Positions 55,926 to 64,000 of a stretch of 64,000 bases of DNA are shown here, in pieces. A program made the position numbers and the translations under genes. The notes below the pieces were generated by a model. The model searched no databases, was not told the DNA's origin, and worked only from the letters and a program-made list of their open reading frames with translations. Each line of letters begins with the position of its first letter. Position 1 is the stretch's first letter. The DNA comes from a virus: IMG/VR virus record IMGVR_UViG_3300017917_003637, positions 1 through 64,000 of that record; one strand, given 5' to 3'.

Positions 55926-57785
55926 ATGTCACATTTATTGACTTCAGGACAAGTTGGTAACATCGGATTAAACCACATGAAGGCTATCCGTTTGGAAACC
56001 CAACAAAAATGGGACTCTTTAGGATTCTTAGATGGTCTTAAAGGTCACGTTAAAGAAAATATTGCTCAGTTATATGAAAACCAAGCTTCAAACTTGTTAA
56101 CTGAGGCAACTAACGCTACATCATCTGGTTCTTTCGAGACTGTAGTATTCCCAATCGTAAGAAGAGTTTTCTCAAAATTATTAGCTAACGACGTAGTATC
56201 TGTACAAGCTATGAACATGCCAATTGGTAAATTGTTCTACTTTGTGCCTCTTACTTCAGAGCGTGTAAACGCTGCTGGTCAAGGTGGTGACCCATATGCT
56301 ACAACTGCATCTAGTGATGTTTGGTCTACTAACCCAGTATACTCTGCTCACACTTCAATGGGTAACGAAGGTATTCCATCATGTGTTAAAGCTGCTGGTA
56401 GTACTTGTACTGTAACTCCATTTGCTGCTAAAAACTTGTACGATATATTCTACAACGATGGTTTATTCGATAACTCAAAAGGTACTCTTACAATTAAGAC
56501 TGCTAGCCCACTAGGTGTTTACACTTTAGGTACTGACGGTGCTTTCAGTATTGTAACTGGTACTGGTACTACTTTACCTACAGCTGCTGACGGTTCTGTT
56601 AGAAGCGTAATTGTTGCTCTTTCTGGTTTCTCAGGTGGTGCAGGTTCTAACGGTAGAGAAGTGTTGACAGGTCCTGATGGAAACAACATGGATACTGAAT
56701 CATTCTTAGCGTCTCTTCACGTAATCGCTGGTTCTACATTGTTAGACGCAGATGGTAACGCTGTTGTTGCTATCAACAAAGAAGTTCCATTCCGTCTTGT
56801 TACTCAAAGATACGGTGTTGGTATCGTTTCTGGTCCTAACGTTGTAACTGATGGTAACGGTGTATGTTGGTTAGAGTTAGATTTGACTCACCCAGTTGGT
56901 ACTTCTGCTACTGCTGGTGCATCTTACCCAGGTACTGCAACTTATGATGGTTATGTAGGTGTTTCTGCAACAACATTCCCTTCATTCTCAGGTTTCAGTG
57001 CTGCATGGGCTGAATACGCAACATTAGAGTTCGAAACAGAAATGGGTGAAGTATCATTCAGACTTGATGAAGTTGTTGTTTCTGTAGAAGAAAGAAAATT
57101 AAGAGCTACTTGGTCTCCAGAGTTAGCACAAGACGTTAGTGCATTCCACAACATCGATGCTGAAGCTGAGTTGACAGCTATGTTGTCAGAACAAGTTGCT
57201 GCTGAGATTGACCGTGAAATCCTTAGAGATTTACGTAAAGCTGCTGCATGGCAATTGCGTTGGGACTACAACGGATGGAGAAAAACTTCAACTGCTGCTC
57301 AACCATATACTCAAAAAGAGTGGAACCAAACTTTAATTACTAAAGTTAACCAAATTTCTGCTCAAATCCATAAATCTACACTTAGAGGTGGTGCTAACTT
57401 CATCGTTGTATCTTCAGAGATTTCTGCAATCTTCGACGACTTAGAATACTTCCACGTGTCAGACGCTAACCCTGAGCAAGACCAATACAACATGGGTATT
57501 GAGAGAATCGGTTCATTAGGTGGTAGATATCAAGTATATCGTGACCCATATGCACCAGCATACTCAATCATCATCGGTCACAAAGGTAAATCATTATTGG
57601 ACACTGGTTACATCTACGCTCCGTATGTACCATTACAGTTGACTCCAACAATGTATAACCCATTCAACTTTGCTCCAGTGAAAGGTATCATGACTCGTTA
57701 CGCTAAAAAAGTGGTTAACAACAGATTCTATGGTCACTTGAGAGTTGATGGTGTACAAACCTTCAACATCAATGAATTAAGATAA
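55926..57785 (+). CDS. Major capsid protein (T4 gp23-like)
   Basis: 619 aa. The N-terminal region ends with YENQASNLLTE|ATNATSSGS: E60 before A61 is exactly the T4 gp23 maturation site type (LTE|A). PIVRRVFSKLLANDVVSVQA follows, then a long insertion domain (residues about 95-360) and the HK97-fold core (ELAQDVSAFHNIDAEAELTA, INREIL-like EIDREILRDLRKAA). The ending RVDGVQTFNINELR is also T4-like. Codon use is richer in strongly translated codons than in its neighbours. Strong terminator after the gene. Confidence 0.95.
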   Translation: MSHLLTSGQVGNIGLNHMKAIRLETQQKWDSLGFLDGLKGHVKENIAQLYENQASNLLTEATNATSSGSFETVVFPIVRRVFSKLLANDVVSVQAMNMPIGKLFYFVPLTSERVNAAGQGGDPYATTASSDVWSTNPVYSAHTSMGNEGIPSCVKAAGSTCTVTPFAAKNLYDIFYNDGLFDNSKGTLTIKTASPLGVYTLGTDGAFSIVTGTGTTLPTAADGSVRSVIVALSGFSGGAGSNGREVLTGPDGNNMDTESFLASLHVIAGSTLLDADGNAVVAINKEVPFRLVTQRYGVGIVSGPNVVTDGNGVCWLELDLTHPVGTSATAGASYPGTATYDGYVGVSATTFPSFSGFSAAWAEYATLEFETEMGEVSFRLDEVVVSVEERKLRATWSPELAQDVSAFHNIDAEAELTAMLSEQVAAEIDREILRDLRKAAAWQLRWDYNGWRKTSTAAQPYTQKEWNQTLITKVNQISAQIHKSTLRGGANFIVVSSEISAIFDDLEYFHVSDANPEQDQYNMGIERIGSLGGRYQVYRDPYAPAYSIIIGHKGKSLLDTGYIYAPYVPLQLTPTMYNPFNFAPVKGIMTRYAKKVVNNRFYGHLRVDGVQTFNINELR

Positions 57786-57804
57786 TCTAATCTTATATAA
57801 ACTT

Positions 57805-57835
57805 AAAAAAGGCTACCAAACGGTGGCCTTTTTTA
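57805..57835 (+). terminator. Rho-independent terminator
   Basis: AAAAAGGCTACC-AAAC-GGTGGCCTTTTT (one G-T pair), T tract. Confidence 0.88.
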
Positions 57836-57844
57836 TTTTATGAA

Positions 57845-57853
57845 ATATTTATA
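57845..57853 (+). promoter_or_regulatory. Late-type motif ATATTTATA
   Basis: Separated from the ATG at 57857 by only three bases (GAT), as at 25475-25483. Confidence 0.68.
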
Positions 57854-57856
57854 GAT

Positions 57857-58636
57857 ATGAAAGAATTTATAAAAAAACTACTTAGAGAAGGGTTAGAAGA
57901 ATTAACACCTGAGGAATTGGAACAAATAAATGTGATAGTTAATAGGGAAATGATTCAAGCCAAAGAACGAATAGAAGAATTAAAACACGAGTTAGATACA
58001 ACTCATAAGGTGTTGGATTCAATATTAACAGCCATGGCTAGTGGTAAACTTGAAGGTGTTCCTACTGATTATGTTTTAAATATGAAAAAAGAAAAAGAGA
58101 ATAGAATTCATCAATTAGAAACATACATAAACAATTGGGAAAAAACCGATAGACAAGAAATCTTTAATAGAGTTTCCACTCAGTACTTAGCTAACAAAAA
58201 ATACGAACAAGAAAGACGTAAGGCTAGAGAGTCTAGAACATTTGGTAAAGAAGACATCATAAATTTATTTGTAGACGCTTTAGAGGGTGGTTCTAACTAT
58301 TGGTATGAAATACGTCATTTACCTAAAGAAGTTCGATATAAAGCAAACGAAATGGGTGAATCGGTATCTGAAGCCATAGGTGAATATATTCTTCAAGGTG
58401 GTTATGTTCAATTTTATGATGCTGAGGAAGAATATGACGACGATGATTATCAAGAAAAATATTCTGATAAAGGATTATTGGGTACAGTTGATATGAACTC
58501 AATACTGGAAGCAATAACAATAATAAAAAAAGATTACCCAGAAGTTTGGGAAAATATACTTGATGAGCAATATGATGCTAACGATGCTGATATATTTTTA
58601 CAGTTGTGTGTAATGGGTGAAGTGGTATTTGGATAA
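57857..58636 (+). CDS. Tagged coiled-coil protein with ALEGG-YW domain (259 aa)
   Basis: Tag MKEFIKKLLREG at the N-terminus (E at residue 11). Residues about 20-130 are coiled coil. Residues about 140-259 match a widespread phage domain of unknown function: VDALEGGSNYWYEIRHLP, EAIGEYILQGGYVQFYDAEE, KGLLGTVDMNSILEAITIIK, and NDADIFLQLCVMGEVVFG at the end. That domain is usually stand-alone in phages; here it is fused behind a packaging tag and coil. Confidence 0.72.
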   Translation: MKEFIKKLLREGLEELTPEELEQINVIVNREMIQAKERIEELKHELDTTHKVLDSILTAMASGKLEGVPTDYVLNMKKEKENRIHQLETYINNWEKTDRQEIFNRVSTQYLANKKYEQERRKARESRTFGKEDIINLFVDALEGGSNYWYEIRHLPKEVRYKANEMGESVSEAIGEYILQGGYVQFYDAEEEYDDDDYQEKYSDKGLLGTVDMNSILEAITIIKKDYPEVWENILDEQYDANDADIFLQLCVMGEVVFG

Positions 58637-58639
58637 ATA

Positions 58640-58668
58640 ATAAAAGGGCCTAAGTTAGGCCCTTTTAA
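58640..58668. terminator. Bidirectional terminator
   Basis: AAAAGGGCC...GGCCCTTTT with small AT loop, between converging genes. Confidence 0.85.
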
Positions 58669-58695
58669 TTTATATACGTTAACATGTTTAATTAT

Positions 58696-59655
58696 TTATG
58701 CTTTTGTGCCGCAGTGACCGCAAAATTTGTGGTCTTTATGTAGTTTGGCACCACAGTTAGTACAATATACTTTAACTTTGATATCTTCGGCTGTGTTTAT
58801 TTTTTGAGATACTGGAAGCAATTTAGCTTCTACAGTATGAAACGCAAACCATTCAAAGTCTTTGTTTACTGTTTTGAATTTTTGGTCAGAATGTGAACCT
58901 TCTTCAACTCTACCAGTTTCTATGGATTTAGACCTCTTAGCTTTTAGGTTTTTAGTTGGTTCTGGGATTGAAAGACTATCAAAAGTAACTTCACCAGATA
59001 CGTTGCTAATAGTTGCCGATGCATTATAAAACGCGCTGGTAGAAATATCATTAGAAAAACTACTTCCTAATAAACCAGTTGTTGAATAAGTATCACCAAT
59101 TGATGCTGTGCTAGTTGTAAATGTATCACACAATGGTGTGTTAGGTGCTGTACTTGAATTGTTAACATAACCACCAGAAATTGGGCTATCGTAACGGATA
59201 ATACCTTGGTCACGATTTGGACCACCCCAAACATCTCTACCTCTAGTTAAACTACCAAATGTTAAAATTGGGTTTCTTGGTCTTGGTTTTGATTCTCGAT
59301 AGAATTGAACCTTGAAGTCACCGTTGTTAGCTATTGCTTCGCGAACTTCTTGAGTATTAGAAACTTCATAGGTGTCAAACATAAATTTTTTGGCAACATC
59401 TAAGTATCTGTCTAGAAACACACGTTGACCTGGGTTCAATACAAGACCGCCTTGTGAAATTTCGTTTCCGTTTAGTGTGATTTTAGCGAGAATAGTGTCC
59501 GTAGTTGGATTGAAAAGCTCAATCTGGAACTCTTGCCCTTTTTGTAAGTAATAAGTCGGCATATCGCCTTTTTTGTTGTAAACTTTAAGTCTACTCTTGT
59601 TCACAGCAATGTTTGCTGTTGGCGCCTTTGGCGCCACATAGTTTAATTGTTTCAT
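58696..59655 (-). CDS. Virion structural protein with C-terminal zinc ribbon
   Basis: 319 aa. Residues about 1-110 form a conserved domain (VYNKKGDMPTYYLQKGQEFQ, LFNPTTDTILAKITLNGNEI, LVLNPGQRVFLDRYLD) resembling decoration or head-outer domains in related phages. A Ser/Thr/Asn-rich linker follows. The C-terminus is a zinc ribbon, CTNCGAKLHKDHKFCGHCG. The minus-strand late motif is about 110 bases upstream of the start, leaving an unusually long leader. Confidence 0.68.
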   Translation of the reverse strand: MKQLNYVAPKAPTANIAVNKSRLKVYNKKGDMPTYYLQKGQEFQIELFNPTTDTILAKITLNGNEISQGGLVLNPGQRVFLDRYLDVAKKFMFDTYEVSNTQEVREAIANNGDFKVQFYRESKPRPRNPILTFGSLTRGRDVWGGPNRDQGIIRYDSPISGGYVNNSSTAPNTPLCDTFTTSTASIGDTYSTTGLLGSSFSNDISTSAFYNASATISNVSGEVTFDSLSIPEPTKNLKAKRSKSIETGRVEEGSHSDQKFKTVNKDFEWFAFHTVEAKLLPVSQKINTAEDIKVKVYCTNCGAKLHKDHKFCGHCGTKA

Positions 59656-59762
59656 TTTAATTAACTTTTTAATTCTTGTTATTAATGTACCAATTTCTTT
59701 GTTGCCTAGACAACTCTAAAGCCTTATAAGACTCGAAACCAATACGGAGTTAACGTATATAA
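59656..59762 (-). promoter_or_regulatory. Long leader of the zinc-ribbon virion gene
   Basis: Between the late motif (59763-59771) and the ATG at 59655 lie about 107 bases, far more than for other late genes. It can form GTTG-TCTAGG-CAAC and other small hairpins. No tRNA or known riboswitch was recognised. It may set translation level of a high-copy virion protein. Confidence 0.4.
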
Positions 59763-59771
59763 TATAAATAT
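59763..59771 (-). promoter_or_regulatory. Late-type motif ATATTTATA
   Basis: Minus-strand copy upstream of the 58696 gene. Confidence 0.6.
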
Positions 59772-59801
59772 AGTAAAACTAATTTTATTTGTCAAGTGTT
59801 T

Positions 59802-60140
59802 TTATTGAAAATCTGAACCCAATTCACACAACGTTGATTGAATCTGATGCCAATAGGTGTCAGCTTGGTCTGGCATTGAATCTCCAGACATTTTTGATTT
59901 TTTAATTTGACCACTTATTTGATTCTGTTGGTGTCTTAAATTTTCTAACGGGGTGTGGATAACTTTCATTACTTTGTGTACTGTTTGTTCATCCATTCCT
60001 TTTAAAGCACCATTGACATACATCATAGCTTCTTCATAACTATCAATAGTCATTTTATTACACAATGTTTCCATTGTTTGATTCATTTCTTGACCATCAA
60101 TAAGTTGTTCTCTAAGCAATTTTTTTATAAAACTTTTCAT
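59802..60140 (-). CDS. Tagged hypothetical late protein (112 aa)
   Basis: Tag MKSFIKKLLREQ (E at residue 11), then a helical protein (MNQTMETLCNKMTIDSYEEA; NLRHQQNQISGQIKKSKM). Its start overlaps the stop of 60140 (TAATG), so it is translationally coupled to a tail-type gene. Function unknown. Confidence 0.65.
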   Translation of the reverse strand: MKSFIKKLLREQLIDGQEMNQTMETLCNKMTIDSYEEAMMYVNGALKGMDEQTVHKVMKVIHTPLENLRHQQNQISGQIKKSKMSGDSMPDQADTYWHQIQSTLCELGSDFQ

Positions 60141-61543
60141 TATTGTCCTTGTCTTAATTCTACTTGGTTTACGATATTAAATTGACAAACATTTTTAAGT
60201 GTTGTTACCTCTAAATTAGATGTTGCCAATACATCCAAGTAATAAGTGTTAGGTATAAGGCTAGCGGTATCCAATAAAAAGTAATAATAGTTGTTGGCCA
60301 TTTCAATTGGTTGGAAATCTATTACAGTTAATTCAGCGTTACCTTCTTTTACGTATAATCTATACTGTAAATCATCAATGTATTGTGTTTGTTCAACGGT
60401 GTAAGGTATTCTAGCTGAAACTATTACTCTTCTAGTGTCTCCACGTTTAATATTTTCTTGATTTCTAATACCAGATATATTTACAGCTACTTTTTTAGGT
60501 AACATATCATTGGTACCGATATTGTAATATTCCATAGAATCCTTTACAACAAAATCCAATGATATGTCTGGTCTAGTAACACCGTTAATAAGAATGTCTG
60601 TCCATACATCGTTGTACATTGTTTCTATATTGTTATCTGTAGGAACAATAATATCGATACTGTAAACACCCTTGGTTACATGAGTGACATCTGAAGAGGT
60701 ATAAGCGCTAAAGAAATCACCATTGTAATCATATACATTTACTGATGGTATTTGGTCCAAATTAGCTGGATTTCCAGCAAGATTTACGTAAAGGTATAGT
60801 TTGTTATTCTTATCTAAGAAAAAGTTGTTCCTATCGTCTTTAATGTGGTTTTCGTACACGGTTTCAACATATGGTTCGTAGAATGTTTGAGTATTGTTTG
60901 TAAAGAACCCAACATATTGTAATGCAGTTGTGTTAATCAACTCGTAACCTCTGGCAAAAGCGATACCAAGACCATAGTTTGTATCTCCAGTAAGGACACC
61001 GTTAACATAATCGGTAATATCCATTTCAATGTTTTCGTTACCTTTGTCAAAATGTTGTGTTGTTACAGTAATACTTGATGGTGAACCAGAATAAACACCA
61101 GTCCCACCTGACCAATTAAAACCAGTTCTTGGATTAACCCAGTTTGATGGTTGAGTTGAATACAGATAATCACCGCTGGCAAGTATTGGAACTTCATAAT
61201 CATAACCAACACCATTATCCCAATCTTGATTTACTTTGAAAAGAATTAAATCAAACGATGAAGCTCTGTCTTTGGCTTCCATTGTGCCATTTAAAAGCCC
61301 AGTATCAAACGATGCTGTATTGGTTAGTCTAAGGGTATGTTTTAATTTTGAAAGGTCTGTAAATGTACCGCCAGTGTACATTTCTTTTAATTTAGTTTCA
61401 TCAAAATGGAAAATAAATCTACTGTATTTTTCAATACCGTCAAAACCACCATAAAATAACTCAGCAACTGGATTTAATCCAGTGTTAACGATTGAGTTAC
61501 TAACTATAGTGTTATTTTTATCGAAATATGTACGTATTACCAT
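60140..61543 (-). CDS. Virion protein with DNRLRE-like N-terminus (467 aa)
   Basis: The beta-rich N-terminal 200 residues (SRFIFHFDETKLKEMYTGG, LKHTLRLTNTASFD, FKVNQDWDNGVGYDYEVP, MDITDYVNGVLTGDTNYGLG) resemble DNRLRE-type carbohydrate-binding jelly rolls. The remainder is Ig-like beta segments. A tail-, neck- or fibre-associated role is likely from content and position. Late motif at 61558-61566. Confidence 0.62.
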   Translation of the reverse strand: MVIRTYFDKNNTIVSNSIVNTGLNPVAELFYGGFDGIEKYSRFIFHFDETKLKEMYTGGTFTDLSKLKHTLRLTNTASFDTGLLNGTMEAKDRASSFDLILFKVNQDWDNGVGYDYEVPILASGDYLYSTQPSNWVNPRTGFNWSGGTGVYSGSPSSITVTTQHFDKGNENIEMDITDYVNGVLTGDTNYGLGIAFARGYELINTTALQYVGFFTNNTQTFYEPYVETVYENHIKDDRNNFFLDKNNKLYLYVNLAGNPANLDQIPSVNVYDYNGDFFSAYTSSDVTHVTKGVYSIDIIVPTDNNIETMYNDVWTDILINGVTRPDISLDFVVKDSMEYYNIGTNDMLPKKVAVNISGIRNQENIKRGDTRRVIVSARIPYTVEQTQYIDDLQYRLYVKEGNAELTVIDFQPIEMANNYYYFLLDTASLIPNTYYLDVLATSNLEVTTLKNVCQFNIVNQVELRQGQ

Positions 61544-61557
61544 GGTTTTGTTTTATT

Positions 61558-61566
61558 TATAAATAT
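61558..61566 (-). promoter_or_regulatory. Late-type motif ATATTTATA
   Basis: Minus-strand copy followed by AATAAAACAAAACC and the ATG at 61543. Confidence 0.66.
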
Positions 61567-61583
61567 CACAAAACTTAATAAAA

Positions 61584-62576
61584 TTAGTTAATACGAACGT
61601 TTTTAGATAACATAGTTTGTTCTAATTGAGCAGCTTGTTTAGCGAAGGTCGAAACTGAAGTCTTAGGTGACAAGTCTGTTGCCACATTTCCATTACCGTT
61701 ATGCACATGTGATAAGAACGCTTCTTTAAGTAAAATAAGATAACGCAACAAAATATCACCAAACGGTACTTGATGAGCGTTTTTTAAAATATTTTCAATT
61801 TCATCATCAGAAATAGTTACATCAGCTTTTGGTACATTGAATACTGGCGACCCACCATATGTGATAAGGTTAATCTTGTTTGAAACAATGTTTGTAACAC
61901 TACCATACTTTGGTTTAGTTTGTGTTGTAGATTCTATTGGCAGTCTTACGTTGTTTCTAATTTGAATTATACCTTGAGTTTGGTTATTGAATTTTATGGC
62001 ATATGGGTTTTCATTAATGTCGTTGTTGGCTTTTTCGATAAATTTTCCAGCTCTTAGTATAATTTCATTTTTTTTCTGAGTGATATCAGTATTAAAACGA
62101 CCTTGAATCGATACGTCTTCTTTATTTGGGAACACACCTTTTAAATCTGGTATGTTAGCTACGTTAACTGGTGCTTGAAACGGTCCATAAGTAAACCCAG
62201 CCAAGGCTGTAGTCTTAGCATCATCATAGTCTAATTTTATAGGTGAAGAAATAAGAGGTCCAATGTAAAGTCTGTCAGCATTTTCTTTTTCTCTACTGAA
62301 TACAAACACAAAAACACCTTCACCAACTTTAGGTGTTATTTGAAGATGTTTTGGTAAGATAGGAATACACCATGGCAAAGCATCAACCCCTTTAGTAGTT
62401 AGCGTTTCATCATCACCACCAGTAGTGTTTGACCCTTTAACCCAAACTTTTATTCTACCGAGACCTAACGGGTCTTCAATAGATTTAACTTCACCGTACT
62501 TTAAATAATTAAACTCGGCTTTATCATCATACATTGTGGTTATACCACGGTTTAATTTATTTGACCCTGTTATCAT
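61584..62576 (-). CDS. Baseplate hub/spike OB-fold protein (T4 gp5-like N-domain)
   Basis: 330 aa. Residues about 25-120 match the gp5-type OB fold: GEVKSIEDPLGLGRIKVWVK, ALPWCIPILP, QITPKVGEGVFVFVFSRE and RLYIGPLIS. T4 gp5 has a lysozyme domain after this; here a beta-rich domain and a helical C-terminus follow, with no lysozyme motif. It would sit at the tail tip as hub or spike base. Its start overlaps the stop of 62573 (ATGA). Confidence 0.82.
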   Translation of the reverse strand: MITGSNKLNRGITTMYDDKAEFNYLKYGEVKSIEDPLGLGRIKVWVKGSNTTGGDDETLTTKGVDALPWCIPILPKHLQITPKVGEGVFVFVFSREKENADRLYIGPLISSPIKLDYDDAKTTALAGFTYGPFQAPVNVANIPDLKGVFPNKEDVSIQGRFNTDITQKKNEIILRAGKFIEKANNDINENPYAIKFNNQTQGIIQIRNNVRLPIESTTQTKPKYGSVTNIVSNKINLITYGGSPVFNVPKADVTISDDEIENILKNAHQVPFGDILLRYLILLKEAFLSHVHNGNGNVATDLSPKTSVSTFAKQAAQLEQTMLSKNVRIN

Positions 62577-62755
62577 TTTTCCCCTTTAAGTCTTTTTAAT
62601 ATAATACTGTTGGCTACAGCAAATCTTTTTTCTATTTCAACCATTTTATCATAATCTTGAAGCATTTTAAGTTTAATTGCTTCATAGTCGGCTTCCATTT
62701 GTTTTATTTCAAATAGAATTTCGTTGTTTGATTTTTCTTCTAATTCTTCGTTCAT
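62573..62755 (-). CDS. Small coiled-coil protein (60 aa)
   Basis: Entirely helical and acidic at the N-terminus (MNEELEEKSNNEILFEIKQM). Coupled by a 4-base overlap to the baseplate gene and three bases after 62759. Probably a small tail or assembly protein. Confidence 0.6.
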   Translation of the reverse strand: MNEELEEKSNNEILFEIKQMEADYEAIKLKMLQDYDKMVEIEKRFAVANSIILKRLKGEK

Positions 62756-62758
62756 ATT

Positions 62759-63214
62759 TTATCTAATTATACCGTCACCGATGGCAAATGATGTTGTCAC
62801 ACCCATTGATACTACTGGAAACCCTAAGTTACCTGTTCCTACAGTAAGTACTGGTACACCTGGTGGAATTGAAACATTTACCACTGACTCTGTTAGTATT
62901 GCATTTACGATTTCTTCAATCTGGATTAACAACATGGCTTCAGATGTATTTGGACCATCACCAAATAAATTACCAACTGGAAGACCAGCTTCAGATTGTC
63001 TAGACATAATTCTAGCCGCAATTTCCTTGGCCGAAACACCAGGTCTTAATTTAGCACCAACAGTTATAAGTGGTGGTGGTAATGGTTCGACTGGTGGGTT
63101 TGGAGTTTTAAAAGCAGATAAAATTACGTTTAACACACCGCTAATAGATGAAAGATTAAAATTAGAGTCTTTGCTAGTATTGCTATCTGTAAATGTTTGT
63201 TTAATATCACTCAT
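62759..63214 (-). CDS. Probable baseplate/tail protein (151 aa)
   Basis: Pro- and Gly-rich segments (NPPVEPLPPPLITVGAKLRP) and a C-terminal Gly/Val-rich part ending SMGVTTSFAIGDGIIR. The position among minus-strand tail genes suggests a baseplate role. Its start overlaps the stop of 63214. Confidence 0.62.
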   Translation of the reverse strand: MSDIKQTFTDSNTSKDSNFNLSSISGVLNVILSAFKTPNPPVEPLPPPLITVGAKLRPGVSAKEIAARIMSRQSEAGLPVGNLFGDGPNTSEAMLLIQIEEIVNAILTESVVNVSIPPGVPVLTVGTGNLGFPVVSMGVTTSFAIGDGIIR

Positions 63215-64000
63215 TATAAAAACCCTTTAATCATTCTTAAGACATCTTGAGGAATACCTATAAGGCTCAACAATTGTTGTTTTTTATTTTCAAGTCTGTC
63301 AGTTATTTTAACTAGCGCGGCTTCGCCAGCTAGTTTTGTTATTTCTTTCATAGCCATTGACATCAAAAATGTAACGACTAACGTAGTTACTTCTTTAAAT
63401 AGACCAACAAATAACGCTTTATTTTGTTTTATAAAATCAACTGGTCCATTGTAATTAGCGTTTAAACCATATAGTATCTTATAATTCAATAAAAATATAA
63501 CAACCACTTTAGGTGATAATATTGCATTAGAAACAGCCTTGATTAGCGATTTGACTAACTCTGTTAAAAAACCAGCTTTTATTGTTTGCTTGTCTTGAAC
63601 GTTTGGGGTTTGGTCCGCTAGGTTATCCCCCATATTGTTTAAGCTTTCTTCTAAGGCATTTGCTTGGTCTGTAATGGTTTGTGACGTGTTTAGAGTCGCT
63701 GTTAAGTTTTCTAAATATTGAATTGGCATATTGGCATCAACAGTCGTTGATGTTCTAATTTTTATAATACCTTTTTTCCTATCATCAACTTGTGTTTGTA
63801 TTTTTGCAATTTCTTCATTTGAAAATTCAAAATAGAAATTATCTAATTCGTTGTTAACAGCAGCATTTGTTAATTTATCTATAATCGCATTAACTTCAGC
63901 TTCTTTTTGTAATTGTTTTCTAGTTTTATTAAGTGAAAACGATATCGAACCAAAAATAGTATCGATAATTCTGTTAACAATATCTTTAGCGTTTAATATC
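63214..64000 (-). CDS. Probable tail/baseplate protein, 5' end beyond window
   Basis: The frame is open to the window edge on the minus strand with no stop: 90 codons precede the internal ATG at 63729, so at least 261 residues are visible. The upstream part reads as normal protein (for example LTNAAVNNELDNFYFEFSNE, EEIAKIQTQVDDRKKGIIKI). Two hydrophobic stretches lie at PKVVVIFLLNYKILYG and VTTLVVTFLMSMAM. A membrane-interacting or tail-tube-associated role is possible. Confidence 0.72.
   Translation of the reverse strand, partial: ILNAKDIVNRIIDTIFGSISFSLNKTRKQLQKEAEVNAIIDKLTNAAVNNELDNFYFEFSNEEIAKIQTQVDDRKKGIIKIRTSTTVDANMPIQYLENLTATLNTSQTITDQANALEESLNNMGDNLADQTPNVQDKQTIKAGFLTELVKSLIKAVSNAILSPKVVVIFLLNYKILYGLNANYNGPVDFIKQNKALFVGLFKEVTTLVVTFLMSMAMKEITKLAGEAALVKITDRLENKKQQLLSLIGIPQDVLRMIKGFL

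Noticed and set aside
59700-59760. tRNA-like T-loop (GGTTTCGAGTC on the minus strand)
   Set aside because: No pairing T stem, acceptor or anticodon arm can be formed around it.

Overview
The window looks like part of a large tailed-phage genome with a T4-type virion, infecting a member of the Bacteroidota (probably a flavobacterium-like host). The virion evidence is a contiguous block: large terminase (47667-49433), portal (49747-51807), gp21-type prohead protease (53788-54513), acidic scaffold (54634-55890) and gp23-type major capsid protein (55926-57785). A gp5-like baseplate OB-fold protein follows on the minus strand (61584-62576). The host evidence is the promoters. At least 23 sites match the Bacteroidota sigma-A pattern TTG - about 20 bp - TAnnTTTG, with AT-rich leaders and no Shine-Dalgarno sequences. 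The DNA is AT-rich and the standard genetic code is used.

Layout. (1) 1-11352 is an early accessory region: about 24 small plus-strand genes, nearly every one with its own promoter and a shared leader ACCAATTAAA. Most have no recognisable function. Exceptions are a ParB-like protein, a secreted beta-barrel-like protein, a DnaA-domain-IV-like protein, zinc-ribbon and membrane/lipoprotein genes and a DUF932-like protein. There is one tRNA-Tyr and a candidate structured RNA. (2) 11353-11853 is a gene-free boundary with a C-rich tract and four 50-bp AT repeats. (3) 11854-35834 is a mixed late/accessory region. It holds a family of five (W/H)C-motif proteins (one PcfJ-like), DUF4116-type repeats, an ArdC-like antirestriction/metallopeptidase protein, a second HExxH peptidase, a nucleotidyltransferase, HNH and PD-(D/E)XK nucleases, thioredoxin, a YkuK-type RNase H-fold protein, a split ABC-ATPase/GNAT gene and a ClpC-type unfoldase. 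(4) 35853-57785 has thymidylate synthase, a BspA-like repeat protein and the head-morphogenesis block. (5) 57857-64000 has a coiled-coil protein, then minus-strand virion, tail and baseplate genes running off the window.

Two promoter classes divide the genes. Host-type promoters serve region 1 and a few later genes. A second motif, ATATTTAT(A/T), lies just upstream of about 20 starts in regions 3-5 and probably marks late transcription.

The most interesting signal is a recurrent N-terminal peptide, roughly M-K-x-(I/F)-I-K-x-L-L-R-E, on at least eight otherwise unrelated proteins. It ends in L-x-E at residue 11-14. That matches in length and cleavage consensus the capsid-targeting sequence of T4 internal head proteins, which gp21 cuts after (L/I)-x-E. 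The capsid protein here has the same site, LLTE|A, at residue 60. I infer that this phage packages and injects an arsenal of tagged proteins, including the ArdC-like antirestriction candidate, a second metallopeptidase and (W/H)C-family proteins. Two genes (ABC-GNAT and a large virion protein) are each split at a homopolymer (T9, A10) in a way that a -1 shift exactly repairs.
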